Source: an uncultured Caulobacter sp.
GTDB lineage: Bacteria; Pseudomonadota; Alphaproteobacteria; Caulobacterales; Caulobacteraceae
NCBI GenBank assembly: GCA_937991555.1
Contig: CALKHU010000044.1
Location: forward strand, 1-7,406
Length of the DNA: 7,406 nt
Direction of reading: 5' to 3'
The translations under genes and the position numbers were made by a program. How positions within the stretch are numbered: the first letter of the stretch is position 1; every line of letters begins with the position of its first letter. Of this stretch, positions 1-4,791 are shown in pieces. The notes below the pieces were generated by a model. The model did not search any database and was not told where the DNA came from. It was given only the letters and a program-made list of their open reading frames with translations.

Positions 1-841
1 CCGTCGTGCCCTCGATCAGCGGCAGCAGGTCGCGCTGCACGCCCTCGCGGGAGACGTCGGCGCCGGAGCGGCTGGCGCTGGAGGCGACCTTGTCGATCTC
101 GTCGATGAAGACGATGCCGTTGTTCTCGGCGAGCTCGAGCGCCTCCTGGGTCAGGGCCTCCTGGTCGAGCAGCTTGTCGCTCTCCTCGGCCAGCAGCGGC
201 GCGTGGGCGCCGGCGACGGTGGTCTTGTGGGTGCGGGTGCGGCCGCCGAAGGCCTTGCCGAACATGTCGCCGAGATTGAGCACGCCCATCGACCCGCCCG
301 GCTGGCCGGGGAGGTCGAAGCCCTGGAACGGCGAGCCGTTGTCGGCCAGCTGCAGCTCGACCTCCTTGTCGTTCAGCTCGCCGGCGCGCAGCTTCCGGCG
401 GAAGGCCTCGCGGGCGGCGGTCGAGCCGGGGCCGGTCAGGGCGTCGAGGATGCGCTCCTCGGCGGCGGCCTCGGCCCGGGCGCGGACGGCGGCGCGGCGC
501 TTGTCGCGGACCATGGCCATGGCGTTCTCGACCAGGTCGCGCATGATCTGGTCGACGTCGCGGCCGACGTAGCCGACCTCGGTGAACTTGGTCGCCTCGA
601 CCTTCAGGAACGGAGCCTGGGCCAGCTTCGCCAGCCGGCGGGCGATCTCGGTCTTGCCGACGCCGGTCGGGCCGATCATCAGGATGTTCTTCGGCGTGAC
701 CTCGTCGCGCAGGTCGTCCGGCACGCGCCGCCGCCGCCAGCGGTTGCGCAGGGCGATGGCCACCGCCTTCTTCGCCTCGGGATGGCCGACGATGTAGCGG
801 TCGAGCTCGGAAACGATCTCGCGCGGGGAAAACTCGGTCAT
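1..841 (-). CDS. hslU: ATP-dependent protease ATPase subunit HslU (partial, C-terminus beyond left edge)
   Basis: HslU (ClpY) is the AAA+ unfoldase ring of the cytoplasmic HslVU protease; it unfolds substrates and threads them into HslV. The visible 280 residues start MTEFSPREIV. They carry Walker A GPTGVGKT at residues 57-64, the pore loop GYVG at 90-93, an insertion (I) domain at about 110-235, and Walker B ending FIDE at 245-248. After that comes the family stretch SREGVQRDLLPL. Full-length members are about 430-440 residues, so roughly 155 residues, including sensor 2 and the C-terminal tail that docks into HslV, lie outside the window. The ATG at 841-839 matches the family N-terminus. 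The stop codon of the DUF4440-like gene is 19 nt upstream, so co-transcription is likely. No strong ribosome binding site is visible; a GAGG about 17 nt upstream of the ATG is too far. Identification is certain; the operon inference is moderate. Confidence 0.97.
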   Translation of the reverse strand, partial: MTEFSPREIVSELDRYIVGHPEAKKAVAIALRNRWRRRRVPDDLRDEVTPKNILMIGPTGVGKTEIARRLAKLAQAPFLKVEATKFTEVGYVGRDVDQIMRDLVENAMAMVRDKRRAAVRARAEAAAEERILDALTGPGSTAAREAFRRKLRAGELNDKEVELQLADNGSPFQGFDLPGQPGGSMGVLNLGDMFGKAFGGRTRTHKTTVAGAHAPLLAEESDKLLDQEALTQEALELAENNGIVFIDEIDKVASSASRSGADVSREGVQRDLLPLIEGTT

Positions 842-860
842 TCAGTCGCCGTGAAAAGCC

Positions 861-1721
861 TCAGTTGGGCTTCGGCGGCGGGGGCGTGACCAGCAGTTCG
901 TCGAACACGATCCGCCAGCCTTCCGCGCGCCGTTGCCACACGCGCACATAGTGACCTTTCGCCGGCTGTCCATCCCGGGTCCAGTCGATGGCGCCGTAGG
1001 TCCAGGCCATATCGCCGGCCGCCGAGGCCTCGCCGCCGAGCGTCTTCAGCCGCGCCGTCGCCGGCCGGGCGGCCAGCTCGGCCCCGGCGGCGTCGCAGTC
1101 GGTCGCCGGCGGCAGGGCCGAGCCCTGCATGCGCCCGTCGCAGGCGTAGACGGCCAGGAAGCCGGTCTTCAGGTCGGTCTGGGCGGCTGTGGCGAGACGG
1201 TCCTCCGCGGCGAAAACCTCCGCCAGGGCGCCGGCGCTGTCCATCGGCGGCACGTCGGCGACGGCGAGGAAGCCGACCGCGCCGCCGGGCCCCGGCGCGC
1301 CCTCGGCGCTGCTCGGGGTTCCGCCGTCGAAGATCCACTTCCAGTCGCCGTTCACCTGCTTCTTCCAGACCGTGAAATAGTGGCCCCGCCGCTGGCCCGC
1401 GAAGGCGTAGGGGCCGGTAGTGAAGCCGAGATCGCCTGATTTGCTGATCCCCGCAAAGACCGGCCACCACTCCAGCTTCGGATCGTCCGGTTTGCCGTCC
1501 GGCGCCCTGGACAGCGACGCATGGGCGTTGACCGGCTCGGGCTGGATGACGATGGCGTCCGCCGCGGAGTGCTTCAGGAACGAGGCCTTGATCCCGGTCG
1601 CATAGCCGTCGGCCGCGAAGGCCCGTTCGGCGGCGACGACGGGCGCGGGCGTGACCGGTTCGGCGAGGGCGGACGTGGCGAGCAGCGCCGGGACGGCGGC
1701 GAGCAGGGCAAGGCGAAGCAT
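861..1721 (-). CDS. Secreted protein with two SnoaL/DUF4440-like (NTF2-like) domains
   Basis: This is a predicted 286-residue exported protein. Residues 1-20 form a Sec signal peptide: a short R-containing N-region, a Leu/Ala core, and an ALA cleavage motif before E21. The rest looks like two copies of an NTF2-like DUF4440/SnoaL domain, at about 28-137 and 155-279. The copies share a GD-x-x-x-T-x-G segment (96-103 and 236-243) and GHYxxVW followed by a W and FD (113-132 and 256-274). Such domains are small conical folds used as ligand-binding or enzyme scaffolds; no catalytic set is evident, so the function is unknown and the site is probably periplasmic. The tail is proline-rich (PPPPKP). 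The ATG at 1721 is chosen because GGGAGGA lies 7 nt upstream and the signal peptide begins there. A GTG-initiated extension to 1805 would run into the repeat. The gene ends 19 nt before hslU. Confidence 0.85.
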   Translation of the reverse strand: MLRLALLAAVPALLATSALAEPVTPAPVVAAERAFAADGYATGIKASFLKHSAADAIVIQPEPVNAHASLSRAPDGKPDDPKLEWWPVFAGISKSGDLGFTTGPYAFAGQRRGHYFTVWKKQVNGDWKWIFDGGTPSSAEGAPGPGGAVGFLAVADVPPMDSAGALAEVFAAEDRLATAAQTDLKTGFLAVYACDGRMQGSALPPATDCDAAGAELAARPATARLKTLGGEASAAGDMAWTYGAIDWTRDGQPAKGHYVRVWQRRAEGWRIVFDELLVTPPPPKPN

Positions 1722-1728
1722 GGACGGA

Positions 1729-1735
1729 TCCTCCC
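1729..1735 (-). promoter_or_regulatory. Ribosome binding site of the DUF4440-like gene
   Basis: GGGAGGA on the minus strand, 7 nt before the ATG at 1721. It is the strongest Shine-Dalgarno match in the hslV-hslU cluster and fixes the start of the secreted protein. I see no convincing -10/-35 pair between it and the repeat at 1789. Confidence 0.75.
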
Positions 1736-1788
1736 GCGCCCATTCACCGCGCGGGGCCGGGGCAAGTCCCGTTAATTCGCCGAAAGGT

Positions 1789-1832
1789 CCTGCGTGGTTC
1801 GACACGGCCCTGCGGGCCTGCTCACCATGACG
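1789..1832. repeat. REP-like palindromic unit, copy 1
   Basis: This 44-bp unit lies in the 186-bp gap between the acetyltransferase and DUF4440-like genes. Its reverse complement matches the unit at 1855-1900 except for a GG/CC swap, the hairpin core, and the last two bases. Its core is a perfect hairpin, GGCCC-TGC-GGGCC (1806-1818). An outer stem includes GG at 1796-1797 paired with CC at 1825-1826. Intergenic palindromes of this kind act in other bacteria as targets of REP-associated transposases or as mRNA-stabilising or attenuating structures. Which of these applies here cannot be told from one pair. Confidence 0.75.
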
Positions 1833-1854
1833 TAGATTGAAACGTCCCCGACCC

Positions 1855-1900
1855 CGTCATCCTGAGCAGCCCGCGCAGCGGGCGTGTCGAAGGACGCAAG
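1855..1900. repeat. REP-like palindromic unit, copy 2 (inverted relative to copy 1)
   Basis: This 46-bp unit starts CGTCATCCTGAGCA and has a perfect core hairpin GCCCGC-GCA-GCGGGC (1869-1883). CC at 1861-1862 pairs with GG at 1892-1893. It is inverted relative to copy 1, with a 22-bp spacer at 1833-1854. It ends 7 bp from the acetyltransferase stop codon, so on the minus-strand transcript it sits immediately 3' of that gene. It has no T-run and so is not a standard intrinsic terminator, but it could protect or attenuate the message. Confidence 0.75.
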
Positions 1901-1907
1901 GCGCCGC

Positions 1908-2399
1908 TCACCCCCCGAACAGCATCAGCACCGCCGGCCCCTCGCCGGTCTCGACCACCGCGTCGCCGGCGAAGCCGGCGTTGGCGTAGGCGCGGCGGGC
2001 GCGGGTGTTGTCGACGTCGGGGTCGATCGCCACGACAGGCGCTCCCCCGGCCCGCAGCCGCGACGCCAGCCGGCGCAGGAACGCCCCGCCGTGTCCGCCG
2101 CCGATCATGTCCGGCTCGCCGGTGAAGGCGTCGATGGCCATCGACCCCGGCGGCAGATGCGCGAAGTGCGGCTGAGGCCAGACATGGACCTGGTAGGCCT
2201 GGGCATAGGCGAAGGGCCGCCCCTCGTACGAGACGATCCACTGCCGCATGTGCGGATTGTCGAGGTCCTCGGCGACCAGGGCGTACTGCTCGTCCGGATC
2301 GCCCCACCAGGCCACGACCTCGGGGGTCGCCAGCCAGCGGGCGATCATCGGCAGGTCGTCCGCCGTCATCTCCCGGAAGGCGTAGGGGTCGCCGGGCAT
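1908..2399 (-). CDS. GNAT-family N-acetyltransferase, AAC(6')-like
   Basis: This is a 163-residue cytoplasmic acetyl-CoA-dependent acetyltransferase. Its layout follows the AAC(6')-Ib / Acetyltransf_8 branch of GNAT: an N-terminal TADDLPMIARWL helix, the paired tryptophans AWWG at 30-33, a YAQAY strand at 65-69, and AIDAF at 88-92 with D90. The D90 position corresponds to the substrate-binding aspartate in aminoglycoside acetyltransferases. The pyrophosphate-binding turn IGGGHGG is at 99-105, then DVDNTRARRAYANAGF (motif B) and a terminal GPAVLM strand. The true substrate is unknown; it could be an aminoglycoside, a polyamine, or a protein N-terminus or lysine. Its ATG is 3 nt past the hslV stop, so it is very likely co-translated with hslV. 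The ribosome binding site is weak (GGAAAG inside the hslV end, somewhat distant). Family assignment is firm; resistance activity is not claimed. Confidence 0.9.
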   Translation of the reverse strand: MPGDPYAFREMTADDLPMIARWLATPEVVAWWGDPDEQYALVAEDLDNPHMRQWIVSYEGRPFAYAQAYQVHVWPQPHFAHLPPGSMAIDAFTGEPDMIGGGHGGAFLRRLASRLRAGGAPVVAIDPDVDNTRARRAYANAGFAGDAVVETGEGPAVLMLFGG

Positions 2400-2402
2400 G
2401 GC

Positions 2403-2957
2403 TCAGCCCAGGCTTTCCACCGTCAGCGAGCCGTTGGTGTAGACGCAGATCTCGGCGGCGATGGCCATGGCCTTGCGGGCGACGTCCTCGGCCGACAGGT
2501 CGGTATGCTCGGCAAGGGCCCTGGCGGCGGCCAGGGCGTAGTTGCCGCCCGAGCCGATGGCGGCGACGCCGCTCTCCGGCTCCAGCACGTCGCCGACGCC
2601 GGTGACGGTGTAGATGGCGGTCTCGTCGGCCACGAGCAGCATGGCCTCCAGCCGGCGCAGGTAGCGGTCGGTGCGCCAGTCCTTGGCCAGCTCGACGCAG
2701 GCCCGGGCCAGCTGTCCGGGGAACTGCTCCAGCTTGGCCTCCAGCCGCTCGATCAGGGTGAAGGCGTCGGCCGTAGCGCCCGCGAAGCCGGCGATCACCT
2801 TGCCGCCGGCCAGGGTGCGCACCTTTCGGGCGTTGCCCTTGACCACGGTCTGGCCCATGGAGACCTGGCCGTCGCCGGCCACCACGGTCCTGCCGTTCTT
2901 GCGCACCGCCAGGATGGTCGTGCCGTGCCAGTCGGGGAAGTTGATCGCGCTCTGCAT
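2403..2957 (-). CDS. hslV: ATP-dependent protease peptidase subunit HslV
   Basis: HslV (ClpQ) is the Ntn-hydrolase peptidase that forms the double hexameric core of HslVU and degrades misfolded or regulatory proteins fed by HslU. From the ATG at 2957 it has 184 residues. The catalytic threonine is T13 in HGTTILAV, so a 12-residue propeptide must be removed. D29 (AGDGQ) and K45 (NARKV) match D17 and K33 of E. coli HslV. Family stretches FAGATADAFTL, ELAKDWRTDR and IGSGGNYA are intact. An in-frame TTG at 2993 would add 12 Thr/Ser/Ala-rich residues. I prefer the ATG because the TTG falls inside the candidate promoter and neither start has a ribosome binding site. Its partner hslU lies about 1.56 kb downstream, beyond two unrelated genes. 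The identification is certain; the exact start is less so. Confidence 0.96.
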   Translation of the reverse strand: MQSAINFPDWHGTTILAVRKNGRTVVAGDGQVSMGQTVVKGNARKVRTLAGGKVIAGFAGATADAFTLIERLEAKLEQFPGQLARACVELAKDWRTDRYLRRLEAMLLVADETAIYTVTGVGDVLEPESGVAAIGSGGNYALAAARALAEHTDLSAEDVARKAMAIAAEICVYTNGSLTVESLG

Positions 2958-2965
2958 GGCTTGCG

Positions 2966-2994
2966 ATGTGGCGGTGGAGGCTGTTGAGGTCAAG
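2966..2994 (-). promoter_or_regulatory. Candidate heat-shock (RpoH-type) promoter of hslV
   Basis: On the minus strand CTTGAC (2994-2989) is followed after 17 nt by CCACAT (2971-2966), then 8 nt to the hslV ATG. CTTGAC resembles the -35 box of alphaproteobacterial sigma-32 promoters, and CCACAT matches most of the CCCCAT-type -10 box. Transcription would begin at or within a few bases of the ATG, giving a leaderless message, which fits the absence of a Shine-Dalgarno sequence. hslVU is a classical heat-shock operon in other bacteria. The match is by eye and from one site only. Confidence 0.45.
2986..2990 (+). promoter_or_regulatory. Ribosome binding site of the adenylyltransferase gene
   Basis: GAGGT on the plus strand, 7 nt before the ATG at 2998. 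It decides this start over any upstream one in the same open frame, which runs antisense through hslV. It lies within the candidate hslV promoter on the other strand and its last two bases overlap the -35 box. Confidence 0.7.
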
Positions 2995-2997
2995 CGG

Positions 2998-3738
2998 ATG
3001 GCGTTTTCGGAAGCCGAGGTCGAGCGCTACGCCCGCCACCTGGTCCTGCGCGAGATCGGCGGGCCGGGGCAGCAACGCCTGAAAGCCGCCAGCGTGCTGA
3101 TGGTCGGCGCCGGGGGCCTCGGCGCGCCGGCGGCGCTGTACCTGGCCGCGGCGGGGGTGGGCCGCATCGGCCTGGCCGATCCGGACACGGCGGCCCTGTC
3201 GAACCTGCAGCGGCAGGTGATCTACGACACCGCCGACATCGGCCGGCGCAAGGTCGAGGCGGCGGCGGACCGGCTGGGCGCGCTCAATCCGGAGATCGCC
3301 GTCGAGACCCACGCGGTCGCCGTGACGCCGGACAACGCCCGCGCGCTCGTCGCCGGCTACGACCTAGTGCTCGACGGCACCGACGACTTCGCCACCCGGT
3401 TCGCGGTCAGCGACGCCTGCCTGGCCGGGGGGAAGACGCTGGTCAGCGGCGCTATTGCCCGCTGGACCGGCCAGATCGGCGTGTTCTCGGGCAGGCCCTG
3501 CTACCGCTGCCTGGTGCCCGAGATTCCGCCCGACGCCGACACCTGCGTCTCGGTCGGGGTGATCGGGGCCCTGGGCGGGGTGATCGGGTCGATGATGGCG
3601 CTTGAGGCGGTGAAGATCATCGCCGGGGCCGGCGAGCCGCTCGACGGCCGGCTGCTGATCTACGACGCCCTGGCCGGCGAGACGCGGACGGTGCGCATCG
3701 GCGCCGACCCCGGTTGCCCCGCCTGCGCCCGCGCTTGA
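2998..3738 (+). CDS. moeB: MoeB/ThiF-family (E1-like) sulfur-carrier adenylyltransferase
   Basis: This 246-residue cytoplasmic enzyme of the ThiF/MoeB/HesA family adenylates the C-terminal Gly-Gly of a small ubiquitin-like sulfur carrier (MoaD for molybdopterin, ThiS for thiamine). Visible features are R13 in the RYARHL motif, the nucleotide loop GAGGLG at 37-42, D61-x-D63 followed by SNLQRQ at 68-73, K85, and GTDD at 127-130. A zinc site is formed by C168/C171 (CYRC) and C240/C243 (CPAC). C183 (DTCVSVG) lies where the family has its conserved TC. Length and C-terminus match E. coli MoeB (249 residues), and there is no rhodanese domain. No carrier or other cofactor gene is nearby, so MoeB versus ThiF cannot be decided from context. 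The MoeB name is a best guess from length and sequence. It starts 40 bp from hslV, on the opposite strand. Confidence 0.92.
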   Translation: MAFSEAEVERYARHLVLREIGGPGQQRLKAASVLMVGAGGLGAPAALYLAAAGVGRIGLADPDTAALSNLQRQVIYDTADIGRRKVEAAADRLGALNPEIAVETHAVAVTPDNARALVAGYDLVLDGTDDFATRFAVSDACLAGGKTLVSGAIARWTGQIGVFSGRPCYRCLVPEIPPDADTCVSVGVIGALGGVIGSMMALEAVKIIAGAGEPLDGRLLIYDALAGETRTVRIGADPGCPACARA

Positions 3739-3778
3739 CCTGCCGCGTTTCGCGCCATCTCATCCTCCGCAACGAGAC

Positions 3779-3786
3779 GAGGGGGA
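3779..3786 (+). promoter_or_regulatory. Ribosome binding site of the alpha/beta hydrolase gene
   Basis: GAGGGGGA 6 nt before the ATG at 3793, a good Shine-Dalgarno sequence. The 54-bp gap after the adenylyltransferase gene holds no clear terminator or promoter, so read-through from upstream is plausible. Confidence 0.65.
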
Positions 3787-3792
3787 AGCGTC

Positions 3793-4779
3793 ATGAGACC
3801 CTGGGCCAAGGTTCTGGTCGGCCTGCTGGTCGCGATCGCAGTGGTGCTGGTCGGCGGCTGGCTGATGCTGAGGCGGCCGGACATCCCGTGGGCGACGCTG
3901 GACGCGAAATACGCCACCCCCGCCTCGAAGTGGCTGACCCTGTCGGACGGCGTGCGCGTGCACTACCGCGACCAGGGCAAGGCCGACGGCCCGGTGCTGG
4001 TGCTGGTGCACGGCTTCTCGGCCAACCTCGAGACCTGGGAGCCCTGGGTCGCCCGGCTGGGCAAGGACTACCGCATCATCAGCCTCGACCTGCCCGGCCA
4101 CGGCCTGACCCGCGCGCCGGAGGGCTACACGATGAAGCGGTCCGGCTTCGTCGACGTCGTTGACGAGACCACCCGCAAGCTGGGCGTCGACCGGTTCGTA
4201 CTCGCCGGCAACTCGATGGGCGGCGGGGTGACCTGGAACTACGCCCTGGCCCATCCGGACCGGTTGCAGGGGATCGTGCTGGTCAACGCCGCCGGCTGGG
4301 TCGAGCCGCGCGAGGACGGCCGCGAAGGGCCGTTCATCTTCAAGGTGCTGCGCAACCCGGTCGGCCGGGCGCTGCTGAAGGATCTCGACGTCAGCGCCAT
4401 GACCCGCGCCGGCCTGCGCGACGCCTTCGAGCCGGAGCCCGACCTCGCCACCGACGCCATGGTCGACCGCTATGTCGAGATGGCCCGGGCGCCGGGCCAC
4501 CGCGACATCATCCTCGGCCTGATGAGCGGCTATGACCCCGCCGACGCGGCCACCCGGGAGAAGCTGGCCGCCATCGCCGTCCCGACGCTGGTCATGCACG
4601 GCACGGAGGACCGGCTGATCCCGGTCTCGGCGGCGGGCCGGTTCGGCGAGGCCATCCCGGGCGCGAAGGTGATCATCTACGACCGCGTCGGCCACGTGCC
4701 GATGGAGCAGATCGCCGACAGGTCCGCCGCCGACCTGCAGGCATGGCTGAAGACGGCGGTGTTCCCCGCGAAGCCCTGA
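3793..4779 (+). CDS. Membrane-anchored alpha/beta-fold hydrolase
   Basis: This 328-residue protein has an N-terminal hydrophobic helix at about residues 7-26, flanked by K6 and R27-R28. It is probably a single-pass anchor with the catalytic domain in the periplasm. The alpha/beta hydrolase core starts near residue 47. The oxyanion-hole loop is HGFSAN (73-78), then DLPGHG (99-104). The nucleophile is S141 in GNSMGG, the acid D273 in HGTEDRLIP, and the base H301 in VGHVPMEQ. All three triad residues are present, so it should be active. Esterase, lipase, epoxide hydrolase and C-C hydrolase relatives share this layout and the substrate cannot be read from sequence. A lid region lies at about 170-250. 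It follows the adenylyltransferase gene on the same strand, with no obvious functional link. Its stop is 12 bp from the stop of the convergent S9 peptidase. Confidence 0.9.
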   Translation: MRPWAKVLVGLLVAIAVVLVGGWLMLRRPDIPWATLDAKYATPASKWLTLSDGVRVHYRDQGKADGPVLVLVHGFSANLETWEPWVARLGKDYRIISLDLPGHGLTRAPEGYTMKRSGFVDVVDETTRKLGVDRFVLAGNSMGGGVTWNYALAHPDRLQGIVLVNAAGWVEPREDGREGPFIFKVLRNPVGRALLKDLDVSAMTRAGLRDAFEPEPDLATDAMVDRYVEMARAPGHRDIILGLMSGYDPADAATREKLAAIAVPTLVMHGTEDRLIPVSAAGRFGEAIPGAKVIIYDRVGHVPMEQIADRSAADLQAWLKTAVFPAKP

Positions 4780-4791
4780 GCCGCCGGGCGC

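Noticed and set aside
6..889. Plus-strand open frames opposite hslU
   Set aside because: Ser/Arg- and Gly/Ala-rich translations without motifs; the minus strand encodes unmistakable HslU with Walker A, pore loop and Walker B.
1722..1805. GTG at 1805 as the start of the DUF4440-like gene
   Set aside because: It would place the signal peptide 28 residues inside the protein and put coding sequence in the REP-like repeat; the ATG at 1721 has a strong ribosome binding site.
1789..1900. Inverted pair as an IS remnant or intrinsic terminator
   Set aside because: There is no transposase remnant, target duplication or T-run. Each unit is a complete small palindrome, so a REP-like element is the better description.
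1884..2987. Long plus-strand open frame opposite the acetyltransferase and hslV genes
   Set aside because: The translation is repetitive and motif-free, and the opposite strand carries two clear protein families with intact motifs across the same span.
2671..2997. Upstream extension of the adenylyltransferase open frame into hslV
   Set aside because: The added residues do not resemble the family N-terminus, while the ATG at 2998 has a ribosome binding site and gives the normal MoeB length.
3760..4695. Minus-strand open frame opposite the alpha/beta hydrolase
   Set aside because: No domain or motif is seen. The plus-strand gene has a good ribosome binding site and a complete Ser-Asp-His triad.
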